64,000 bases of DNA from Antennarius striatus (Eukaryota > Chordata > Actinopteri > Lophiiformes > Antennariidae), in contig NC_090794.1 of the NCBI RefSeq assembly GCF_040054535.1, positions 1,363,501 to 1,427,500 on the forward strand. Reading direction: 5' to 3'. Under the pieces are notes generated by a model that saw only the letters and a program-made list of their open reading frames with translations, was not told the origin of the DNA and did not search any database. Below are positions 13,056 through 23,853 of the stretch, piece by piece. Position numbers and translations under genes: made by a program. Numbering within the stretch: position 1 is the stretch's first letter; each line of letters begins with the position of its first letter.

Positions 13056-15051
13056 AACCTGAGAAGCACAACTGCTGCTGTTTATTCTTGTACAAACCGT
13101 TAAAGATGAATTAATCTTTGTTTAATTCATCGGACTCCTGCCAGAGTCCTGTTTTTCAAGCTGTGAATGCAAAAATGTCTTCAACTGGTCGTGTTCATGA
13201 GTTCCTGACATGTATTTACTGTATTTGTGTGTATTGTTGTTGTTGTTATTGTTTACCTCCATCTCTCCCTCAGCTGTTTACACTCTGATCTGCGTGAGGT
13301 ACGCCGGCACACGTCGACACGCACCCTCGGAAATTCTATGCAGATGAAACTCGAACACAGACTTTAGATGTTTGCTCCAGTCGTTTATGTAACGACTCCC
13401 ATGTCGGGCTGTTACCAGTTTAATGCCCGCTTCTTGTAAACTATAACTAAATATTTGATTTTCCTCTGGTGGAACAACTGAACAATCGTTTCTAATCGTG
13501 GTCACACAGAGGGGACGCGCTGGGTCCCCTCTGGGTTATGCTGTGAGCGTAGATCAAACAAACCAAACTGAGTCCTCCTGAATATGTCTGTGACTCGTTT
13601 CTCCTGCTTCCTTGAGTTTCCTGTTAGCCTTTAGACGGCTGCACCTCTGCTCCGGTTTGTGAAATGTTCTCTTGTTGTTTTCATGCTCCATGTTGGGTTC
13701 GGGTTCCAGCGGACCTGAAGATTTGATGCTTCATCCAAAGCTGTTTAGATCAATCCACTGGACTGTAGGAAAGTTTCTTGATGTTTCTTTTCTCATTAAA
13801 AAGAAGCTTCTTCAGTTCTGGCGGTGTCCCCCCAACACTAGAACTCTTGGATGAGAGGAGAAACGTCTTCAAGAAACTTTCTTACAGTCAAGTAGATTGA
13901 TCTAAAGAGCTGTGGAGAACTGAGAACTCACACAGACATTTGATGGTTTAGTCACCGAAACGAGGGTTTGGATGTTTATCACCCCGACAGGAAGCTCAGT
14001 GTTTGATATGTGCACCGAAATTCACGTGATTCTGGTTCACAAGTGTTTGATTTACGTGTTGATGTTGAAACTGAACTGTAACGGCTGTGATGAAGACCTC
14101 TCTGTAGAAACCGGGTCGGTTGGCATCTCCGTTGGTCTCCTGCTTCACTGTGTGATGTGACACTTGTTTCCCTTGCAGCCAAACGGGGAAGAAGCTGATG
14201 GCCAAGTGTCGCATGCTGATCCAGGAGAACCAGGAGCTGGGCCGCCAGCTGTCGCAGGGCCGCATCGCCCAGCTGGAGGCCGAGCTGGCGCTGCAGAAGA
14301 AGTACAGCGAGGAGCTGAAGAGCAGCCAGGACGGTGAGCCCAGCAGCAGCCGCACGTTTATCAAGGGGGGGTCTGAGAGATCTGACACTGTCCTCCCCCC
14401 CTAGAGTTAAATGACTTCATCATCCAGCTGGACGAGGAGGTGGAGGGGATGCAGAGCACCATCCTGGTCCTGCAGCAGCAGCTGAAGGACTCCCGCCACC
14501 AGCTGTCCCAAACGCCGGGTGCCTCAGCCGGGGCGGGGCCCAGCAGGACTTCCCCCACCGCCGAGCCGCCCGCCCCGCCGGAGCAAGGCGGTGCCCCTGC
14601 CGAGACGCCGCCGGGCAAAGATTACGGGCGGGTCTCCAACGGGCCGAGCAACGGCGGCTCATCCCAGCGGGGCGAGGCGGCCACGCCCGGCCTGTACCGC
14701 GAGGTGAGCAGCACCGAGGAGGACTTCCCCATGTCGCCCGCCGCCTCCAGCCCCGGCGACGCCGAGGCCAAACTGTCCAACCACTCGGAGGAGGCGTCGG
14801 GGAGCCAGGTGGCCGCCGCCGCCGGCGGACGAGCCGGGGGGTTCGGGAGCCAGCTGAGCGCCGGCTACGAGAGCGTGGACTCTCCCACGGGCAGCGAGAC
14901 ATCGCTGACTCAGCACTCGAACGACACAGACTCCACCACCGACCCCCACGAGGACAAGGCCGCCGTGGTGACCAAGGGCACCAGGACTGCGGGGTCACGG
15001 CACGCCCAGAATGGCCTGGACTCCTGCACGGGCGACAGCGCGGTTTTGTAA
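10535..15051 (+). CDS. wtap: WTAP, pre-mRNA splicing regulator and m6A methyltransferase subunit
   Basis: Nuclear scaffold that brings the METTL3-METTL14 m6A writer to nuclear speckles. Coding exons: 10535-10564, 10672-10727, 10812-10870, 10972-11099, 12092-12270, 14179-14333 and 14405-15051. Phases agree throughout and the product has 417 residues (human 396). The start MTNEEPLPKKVRL matches the vertebrate N terminus. Residues about 20-245 form the near-invariant coiled coil, with blocks such as EEKLKQQQQESARRENI, VDPAINLFFLKMK and QGRIAQLEAELALQKKY. The last exon encodes a GC-rich, low-complexity tail (Pro/Ser/Gly/Ala) and retains QLSAGYESVDSPTGSE and SRHAQNGLDS. The fish tail is longer than human, which accounts for the extra length. 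Intron 6 (12271-14178) begins GTAAAG, so reading through it ends the frame after one residue (see findings). Identification is secure. Confidence 0.97.
11100..12091 (+). other. wtap: wtap intron 5 with retroelement-like tail
   Basis: About 1 kb of non-coding DNA between GTACGTG and an acceptor in ACCCACACAG. The only notable content is the repeat fragment near 11641-11745; elsewhere nothing is seen. Confidence 0.8.
11641..11745 (+). repeat. Probable fish non-LTR retrotransposon 3' end
   Basis: Contains GGGTTAGATGGAGGCAAATG and TGTGGCGACTCCTGAAGGG followed by AAAAGCCCAAAGGAGAAGAA. This closely resembles a 3' end frequently seen in teleost genomes (GATGGAGGCAGATGATTCGC type, then GCGACCCCTGAAGGG and GAAG-rich end). 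That resemblance is from memory. No coding part is present, so it is a truncated insertion in wtap intron 5. Confidence 0.55.
12907..12921 (+). promoter_or_regulatory. CTCF-like motif in wtap intron 6
   Basis: CCTGCAGGGGGCGCT matches the CTCF core consensus at 14 of 15 positions (T instead of A at position 3). Binding not shown. Confidence 0.4.
13003..13054. repeat. (GT)n microsatellite, interrupted
   Basis: GT repeats with two GC interruptions inside wtap intron 6. Confidence 0.9.
13739..13911. repeat. Long imperfect inverted repeat in wtap intron 6
   Basis: Left arm about 13739-13798 (CTGTTTAGATCAATCCACTG and AAGTTTCTTGATGTTTC) pairs with the right arm about 13849-13911 (GAAACTTTCTTACAGTC, GATTGATCTAAAGAGC). 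The loop is about 50 nt and includes AAGAAGCTTCTTCAGTTCTG. About 60-nt arms with few mismatches would give a strong hairpin in pre-mRNA. The words resemble a dispersed teleost repeat (CTTGGATGAGAGG..GAAACGTCTTCAAGAAAC), from memory; family name unknown. Confidence 0.75.
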
Positions 15052-15260
15052 TCCACCCACCACCACCACCACCTGTACAGTCTTTTTCTTTTTTATACGA
15101 TATACAAACAAAGGCAACAAACGCTTAGTCCGACGCTGCGCCGTTTTGTTTTCCCCGCCCCTTTGCCTCTCGTGATGCCTCTGTCACCTTTTGTGTTGCT
15201 TAACAGGGATCTACCAGGTCTGGGTTGTTTAGATGTGAATGGAGTGGATGTCTGATTTAA

Positions 15261-15266
15261 AATAAA
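15261..15266 (+). terminator. wtap: wtap proximal poly(A) signal
   Basis: AATAAA about 210 nt past the stop codon, followed by a GT-rich stretch (TCTGTCGTGTCC), as expected for a cleavage site. Confidence 0.6.
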
Positions 15267-15536
15267 GCTCGTCTGTTTCCTGAGCGCGTCTGTCGTGTCC
15301 TCGTTCCAGCTCGGGCGTCTGGCCGTTCACTCGTCCCCCAAAACGTCGCTAGAGTCACTGAACTGCAGTTGTTTTCCAATAATCAGGTTCGTTTTAGATG
15401 TTGGCCTGTATTTCTTTTTAATGCAATTTTAATTTTTTCATGGAGAAAAAAAAAAAAGATTCTGTTTAAATGTGAGTAGTTTATATGCCACATTCATATT
15501 CTGACATCAGTCCTTTTCATGTACTGACCAAATACC

Positions 15537-15542
15537 AATAAA
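15537..15542 (+). terminator. wtap: wtap distal poly(A) signal
   Basis: Second AATAAA about 490 nt past the stop with a T-rich downstream element. Two signals imply alternative 3' UTR lengths. Confidence 0.6.
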
Positions 15543-16059
15543 GTTTTTTTAATACTACGATGTGAAAGCCGTCATTACGAACCGACGGAAAGTCCACCGA
15601 CCTCTTAACGCGTCTCGTACTTCGCTTTTTAAAGACGACGCCTTGGATTAAATGTCCAGCTGGAGGATGAATGTGTGTAAAAATAATTTAATTAATTTAT
15701 AATATTCCACACAACATTAATAACACATAAAAACAACGGGAGAACAGATTAAAATAAAGATTAAATTAAAAATAAAGGTGCCATTCAGCTCAAATTACTC
15801 ATTTTGAAGCGCTGTGTCATACCCGCCCCGCTAGGGGGCGCTGTTCCGCCGCTGCTAGCTAAAAGATGTTCCTCTTCCGGGTTTGTCAGTGCTACGTCAC
15901 CACGTTAAACCAATTGAACGGGGGAGGGGCGGGTTATGGCGGAGCTGGAGTTTATTTACCGGGTTCTCCTGTAAACGTTCGTCATTATCACGGAGTTCTG
16001 TTAACCCTCCGGTCCCAGAGAACCGGAAGTCGTCATCCAACTTCCGTCCGTCCGTCAAC
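15543..16059 (+). promoter_or_regulatory. acat2: Intergenic and acat2 promoter region
   Basis: About 500 nt between the wtap 3' end and the acat2 start codon. The first 250 nt are A/T-rich. From about 15820 the sequence is GC-richer, with a CTCF-like motif and a GGGGGAGGGGCGGG Sp1-type box near 15920. No TATA box was seen, and the acat2 5' UTR should start within this GC-rich part. Confidence 0.5.
15828..15842 (+). promoter_or_regulatory. CTCF-like motif upstream of acat2
   Basis: CCGCTAGGGGGCGCT matches the CTCF core at 14 of 15 positions (G instead of A at position 3). It lies between the wtap 3' end and the acat2 promoter, a typical place for a boundary element. Confidence 0.55.
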
Positions 16060-19053
<2,994 letters not shown>

Positions 19054-19154
19054 GACGCTAACGCCAACGCTAACTTCTACTGGACAAGACCGACAAGTCC
19101 AGATGGGTTTACAGAACGCCGTTCCCCCAACAAGGGCCGGAAGGTTGGAATTAA

Positions 19155-19160
19155 AATAAA
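19155..19160 (+). terminator. acat2: acat2 poly(A) signal
   Basis: AATAAA about 100 nt after the stop codon. The next 300 nt have no second clear AATAAA, so the 3' UTR is short. Confidence 0.6.
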
Positions 19161-19483
19161 ATGTTAATTTAACTATTTAAGTTAATAAGCTAAAGACTAA
19201 ATATTAAGATACATCACGAAACGTTCGTCTGGAACGTTTAAGTTAAAACAAGAGCTTTAATCTCATCTCGTTTTTTCACACTAATAACCTGACGTTTCTT
19301 CTGGTGTTGCGTGTTTGAATCTCTAATCCCAATCTGAGAATGGTGTTCGCCTGCCTTCTGTGATGTCACTTCCTGTACGTTGAAATGTTTTCTGTGAATC
19401 ACGATCTATAAAGGAAAACCGTTAAGTCGTACTTTTGTTTTAAATAACTGAATGAACCAATAGTCATTTACAACCACTGAAGC
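19161..19483. other. Gap between convergent acat2 and tcp1
   Basis: About 320 nt lie between the facing poly(A) signals. No gene, repeat or RNA fold was seen. It matters because the mammalian orthologues overlap here. Confidence 0.65.
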
Positions 19484-19489
19484 TTTATT
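19484..19489 (-). terminator. tcp1: tcp1 poly(A) signal
   Basis: AATAAA on the minus strand, about 115 nt past the tcp1 stop codon. Confidence 0.65.
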
Positions 19490-19601
19490 ACACGTCCAAA
19501 AACAGTCAACAGGAAGCGGGCGAAGTGCTACGTTCCACGCTAGAGCGGCAGCTACGAAGCTCCTTACGTATAAATACAGAACAGATCTGGACCAATGGCG
19601 T

Positions 19602-22600
19602 CTAACCATGCAGGGACCCTGAGTGGACGGCGTCCTGGTACGACTGACCGCCCTCCTTCTGCTCCGGGAACAGTTTGATGAGGTCGTCGATGCGGAGGAT
19701 GGTGATGGCGGCCTCCGTGGCGAACTTCAGGCTCTTGGTTTTGACCATGGTGGGTTCGTAAACGCCGGCCTGGCGGTTGTCCCTTGGCTTCCCGTTCACC
19801 AGATCCAGACCGATCCTACCAGACAGAAACATTTAAACATGATCGGAAAAAGACGACTCAATATTCTCGGACAGGAAGCGGAAAAGACGGACGGGATCTC
19901 GGAGACTCACCACTTGAGGTTCTTGCGTTCAGGATTGACCTGAGCCTCGTTGTGGAACGCCCGAAGCTTCGCCACCAGATCGGTGGAGTCCTGCGCCGCG
20001 TTCACGGCCAGCGTCTTGGGGATGATGAGGAGGGAACGGGCGAACTCGGCGATGGCCAGCTGCTCCCGGGATCCCTGGATAGTGGAAAAAAACATTCAAT
20101 ATAGGCATGACTTCAACATACTCTCCAGGTTTCTACAGACCGACTGGGGCTCGCCCGATAAACCCGTCTTTCGTGGGTTTCCTCTCACCATGCTGGTGGC
20201 GTAATTCTCCAAGTAGATGGAGAGCGCCGCCTCTACGGCGCCTCCTCCCGGAACGACGGACTTGGACTCCAGCACCCTCTTGACCACGCAGAGGGCGTCG
20301 TGCAGCGAACGCTCCATCTCGTCGCACATGAAGTCGTTGGCCCCGCGCAGGATGATGGACGCCGACGTCCGAGCTTTGGTGCTGAAACCGATGCGTTAGC
20401 GTGTCAGACACGTTCACCGCTGAAGGGGCGGTGTTGTACCAAATTAACTCGTAACTCGCAAGAGGAAAACGGAAACGCTGCTCTTACTTCTTGACGAGGA
20501 TGAGCTCATCGTCACAGATGCGCTCCTGCACGACCTCCTCGGCTTGACCCAGCATGGTGGCCTCGAACGTCTCCTCCCCCTCCAGATTGGTCAGAGAGGG
20601 GCAGAGGGTGGCTGAGGAGGGACCAACACGCTCAATAAAAGACGACTAAATAAAAATGTTAGCACGTTTCAAACCTACCTCCTGTTGCCTTGGCGATGCG
20701 TTTCAGGTCCTTCTTCAGAACCCGTCTGACTGCCATCGCTCCTACATCCACAAAGTACTTGAGACACATGTCGTCGATGCCGCCGGTGGTCAGGATGACG
20801 TTGGCGCCCGACGCCAGAATCTTCTGGATCCTCTCCTTGGTGATGTCCGATTCTCTGGAGAGACAAAAACCCAACGGTGACTTCGTTTTGCCTCCGCAAA
20901 ACAAAAAACAAAACTGTTGAGCTCAGCGTTAAACGGCGTATCGGCTCGGAGAGGAGCCGCCGCCGCCTTGACGCCGGCTGCTGGTGCTTTCTCCCACGCG
21001 TATCACCGTGGAAACTATCAGTTCAGCATCACGGCAAATGTAAATGGGATTCAACCTTAAGGGGGATCAAGTTCGTACCTTTGTCTGATCTGGTCCAGCT
21101 TCTCCGGGTCGTTGATGACGACCTGGACTCCCATCTTCATCTTGGTCTTCTGCAGGCTGAAGTCCAGGCAGGCGATCTTTGCGTTAACGACACGCTTCAC
21201 CATACCTTTAGAACGGAAAGACAACACATTTGATGGGTGACGCACTCAACCGGCAAACGGAACGATGATACGAAATAACGCTTTGGTTTGTCTGGCGGAA
21301 GGGGCGGTACCACAGCTCAACTGACTGCGTCTTTACTCCTTCACGCCAGCATTCTCTCTCCCACGCGTATCACCGCCAACGCCACACCAGACATGGCGGC
21401 AAATTTAAATGGGAGTCCGATCAGACGCGGGCGACGCTTCTCAAACATACCTTGCGCGCCGACTGTGCAGTTCAGCGCGTATCCGTTCACCAGGAAGCTC
21501 TCCTTCTGGCTGCGCCCGTGGGCTTTCAGCACGTTGACGGAGTTGATGGGATATTTGGCCACGCCCTTGCTGTCCACGAACTTCACAGCAATCGCAGCGT
21601 CCACCACCATGTTAGCGAAGAACTCTGCATCGCTGATGGCTACGGGTTAAGTGTTAAAATCGATCGTACATGGCGTCACCTAGCTAACAAGGTAACAGCT
21701 GCACGGCCAAAAAGGATACACCCCAATGATCTTGGAGGACATGGACGTCTTGGCGGCGTTGAGTAAACAGTCTCTGCCCAGATCGTCGGCGGCGATGGTG
21801 AGATTCTCGTTGATGTAACGAACCGCCTCCCTGTTAAAAAAAAAAAAAAAAAAGTTAGCATCTCAACAAGACGATTAGCATCCATCCACATCGGCGGCGT
21901 CTTACTTGCAGGCCAGCCGATACCCGCTGATGACCGACGTGGGGTGGATCTTCTGCTTCACCAGCTCATCGGCGCTCTTCAGCAGCTCTGCAGCGATAAT
22001 CACCTACAGAGGATTTGAACTTTAAAACGGGAAGCGGCTCTGATTCGCCGCCGACAACACAACTTCCTGTTTGTACCATTGTTTCATTAGGGGCGGCAGA
22101 AGAGCGGCTGCTCCAACCCCTTCAGACATGAATGGATGATTTTTCTTTCCTGTTAGCATAGCCACGCGTCCGTGATGAAAGGCAGACGCGTGGTACTACA
22201 ACAGGAAGTGTTACGTACGACGGCCTCCGTCCCGACTCACCACAGACGTGGTTCCGTCTCCGACCTCCTTGTCCTGCAGGTCGGCCAGTTCACACAAGAC
22301 TTTGGCGGCGGGGTGCTCCACCTCCAGCAGCTTCAGGATGGTGGCGCCGTCGTTGGTGATGGTCACGTCCTGTCAACACAACTCGTGTCACAACGGATGC
22401 TTGGCGAATAGACGCAAATATGAACCGAGAGGTAATGGTACAGACCCCGATGTCGTCCACCAACATCTTGTCGAGTCCCACCGGTCCCAGGGAACTCTTG
22501 ACTATGTTGGCGATGGACGACGCCGCCATGACTGCAAAGATACAGATGAATCAAAGAAAACGGGTCACCTTGAACGCCCTCCAACCGGTGGAAGGTTCTA

Positions 22601-23361
22601 CAAACATCTACGACTGTGAGTCTGAATAGAGACCCAGAAAAGAGGCGATTATATTTTGAGGAACTGATGCAGATTGTGGATCACAGCTGGTAGCTAATCT
22701 ACAGGTAATCTATCTGATTAATCTACAATCAATCAGCTGTTTGCAATAACCAATCACACAAGAACAGTTTAAACTGATCAGATTAGCATCCACCTGTGAG
22801 CAGTGGAGGATGTTCATGCTAACCTAGCTTAGCATTAAATTTGCGAAAACAGTGGAGGTTCATGTTAATCTCTATCCTGTCAATTAAACACAGTTTTAAT
22901 CTGATAATTTAATCTAACGCACAGCCGACACGTTCTGTCAGATTATTTGAGCTAAAGAGTAAATTAGCCACACCCTCAGACCATGACTGTGTTCTCTTCA
23001 TTCAGAGGAAACTGAACGGTAACAAATCAATTACGATTCGATATTTAATAATATCGTAAAGTTCGTGTTACGTAAACGCAGCTGATTTCTTTTGTCTTCG
23101 TTAAACTTCACCGGAAACACAACGACACACGATAATAAAACAGCGTCAAGGTAAGCTAGCGTTAGCTGTAGCCACACGTGTGTTAGCGGCACACGAAAGC
23201 CCCTTCTGGCGTCGCGAGCTCGCGACGCGGGAGTAAAGACACGCGAAGCGGACGTGAAACACGAGACGGAGCTGCGTTCGAAACCCACCGTTCTGCGTGC
23301 GAACCGACTCCCCGGTGGTTCTCTGACCGAGAACGTTTAACGGACCGTCTAGCAGCGACAT
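19602..23361 (-). CDS. tcp1: CCT/TRiC chaperonin subunit alpha
   Basis: Subunit of the cytosolic chaperonin that folds actin and tubulin with ATP. Twelve exons (minus): 23289-23361, 22446-22531, 22241-22369, 21906-22003, 21720-21830, 21451-21632, 21079-21205, 20679-20854, 20488-20611, 20189-20381, 19911-20074 and 19602-19815. The product has 558 residues (human 556), all phases consistent. Group II chaperonin signatures are visible: [19 protein letters not shown], the ATPase motif GDGTTS (residues 90-95, with Asp91) and [11 protein letters not shown]. At exon 5/6 only the donor GGGGT|GTATCC with acceptor CCATCAG|C keeps the family spacing (IIGVDAEFF). Introns 3, 6 and 7 carry H/ACA snoRNA-like folds on the same strand, as expected for a snoRNA host gene. 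The promoter side has ZNF143-like motifs. Identification is secure. Confidence 0.97.
20912..21049 (-). ncRNA. H/ACA snoRNA-like RNA in tcp1 intron 7
   Basis: Transcript-sense sequence starts TCCCATTTACATTTGCCGTG and closes the first hairpin with CGCGTGGGA (TCCCA/TGGGA base stem). It is followed by an H box (AAAGCA), a GC-rich second hairpin (CGGCGT..ACGCCG, inner GGCTC..GAGCC) and an ACA three nucleotides from the predicted 3' end. The length is about 138 nt. The 5' half is clearly related to the RNA in intron 6. The base of the second hairpin is less regular, so confidence is lower. Such RNAs guide pseudouridylation with dyskerin; the target is not assigned. Confidence 0.6.
21286..21415 (-). 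ncRNA. H/ACA snoRNA-like RNA in tcp1 intron 6
   Basis: The 5' hairpin is closed by CTCCCA/TGGGAG, with an inner stem GCCGCC/GGCGG. It is followed by the H box AGAGAA, then a second hairpin closed by TGGCG/CGCCA with GAAGG/CCTTC above it, then ACA followed by AAC. The length is 130 nt, the usual H/ACA size. Human TCP1 is known to host SNORA20 and SNORA29; this one is most likely the SNORA20 equivalent, by host and size only. The fold was done by eye, without energy calculation. Confidence 0.75.
22069..22208 (-). ncRNA. H/ACA snoRNA-like RNA in tcp1 intron 3
   Basis: Hairpin 1 has the outer stem TTCCTGTT/AACAGGAA, a pocket TGTAGTA/CTATGCT and the upper stem CCACGCGTC/GACGCGTGG (9 perfect pairs). 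The H box is AGAAAA. Hairpin 2 has the outer stem CCATT/AATGG, a wide pocket and the upper stem GGGG/CCCC with AGCAG/CTGC inside. It is followed by ACA and AAC. The length is 140 nt. This is a textbook two-hairpin H/ACA architecture, probably equivalent to human SNORA29, which has the same host and a similar size. Guide targets were not worked out. Confidence 0.78.
22532..23288 (-). other. tcp1: tcp1 intron 1
   Basis: A 757-nt intron, the largest in the gene. No H/ACA fold, C/D box pair or repeat was convincing. The 5' (high-coordinate) part is CpG-rich and likely belongs to the promoter domain. Confidence 0.7.
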
Positions 23362-23400
23362 TTTGGGACCACCACACAAGCGAGAAGAAAGGGGGAGGCG

Positions 23401-23420
23401 CGGTGCATTGTGGGTAAACC
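23401..23420 (-). promoter_or_regulatory. tcp1: ZNF143-like motif near tcp1 start
   Basis: The minus strand reads TTTACCCACAATGCACCGCG, resembling the short ZNF143/Staf site (CCCANAATGCANYGCG). It lies about 40-60 nt upstream of the tcp1 ATG. Confidence 0.4.
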
Positions 23421-23584
23421 GGCTTCGGAAGAAGCTTCGAGAAAACAATTATCCGCTTTAAAGTCAGCCATTCAGGCGCGCAGACTTTTAATTGAGCGTA
23501 AATTATTTCCAGTTATTAAGTTTGACGTCACACAGAACCATTAGCGAACTGGAAAATATCGGTTTTAGTGGGTGTTTCTAGAAA

Positions 23585-23604
23585 ACTACTTTTCCCAGCA
23601 TGCC
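23585..23604 (+). promoter_or_regulatory. tcp1: ZNF143/Staf-like motif
   Basis: ACTACTTTTCCCAGCATGCC agrees with the classical ACTACAATTCCCAGCATGCC site except for two or three central bases. ZNF143 commonly activates TATA-less housekeeping promoters and co-occurs with CTCF, and a CTCF-like motif lies 47 nt away. Confidence 0.6.
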
Positions 23605-23650
23605 TCACGCTCTCCTTCTACGTAAAGATTGATTTCCAATGGGTCCCTAG

Positions 23651-23665
23651 AGCGCCCCCTGCTGT
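23651..23665 (-). promoter_or_regulatory. CTCF-like motif between tcp1 and plekhg1
   Basis: The minus strand reads ACAGCAGGGGGCGCT, 14 of 15 to the CTCF core. Its orientation is opposite to the motifs at 12907 and 15828, i.e. convergent with them. Confidence 0.55.
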
Positions 23666-23853
23666 TCACTTTGGTGTTATTGGCGGAAGTATGGATACTA
23701 CTATTTTTTTTATACATTAGCAAAACTTTATTTAGAAACTGACCATGACAATGGGTCTTATCAGAGTGTTTTGAAGGTCTAAACAATAAAATTAGAAACA
23801 ACTGATGTTTAATCTATAATAAATACAACAAACACAGGCAAGTTTAATCTGAA

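Larger units (their letters stand above)
12271..14178 (+). other. wtap: wtap intron 6 (long, repeat-bearing)
   Basis: A 1.9-kb intron, the longest of the gene. It holds several poly-C/G runs, a CTCF-like motif (12907-12921), a GT microsatellite (about 13003-13054) and a long imperfect inverted repeat (about 13739-13911). No AATAAA was seen; an ATTAAA lies near 13795. Confidence 0.8.
23362..23853. promoter_or_regulatory. tcp1: tcp1 promoter region
   Basis: About 490 nt between the tcp1 start codon and the last poly(A) signal of plekhg1, which is transcribed toward it on the same strand. No TATA box was seen. It contains two ZNF143-like motifs and one CTCF-like motif. Confidence 0.6.

Noticed and set aside
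14420-14998. 192-codon Arg/Pro-rich frame antisense to the last wtap exon
   Set aside because: It mirrors the GC-rich wtap tail; the sense frame is fixed by homology and splice phase.
20075-20188. Further snoRNA in tcp1 intron 10 and in introns 9 and 11
   Set aside because: No two-hairpin fold with hinge and ACA, and no C/D box pair was found.
21633-21719. Alternative tcp1 exon 5/6 splice (GGG|GTGTAT with GTAG|CCATC)
   Set aside because: Phases do not match and the protein would shift frame. The pair GGGGT|GTATCC and CCATCAG|C keeps IIGVDAEFF aligned with the family.
22605-23000. Possible extra exon in tcp1 intron 1
   Set aside because: Exons 1 and 2 join in phase to the family sequence with nothing missing.
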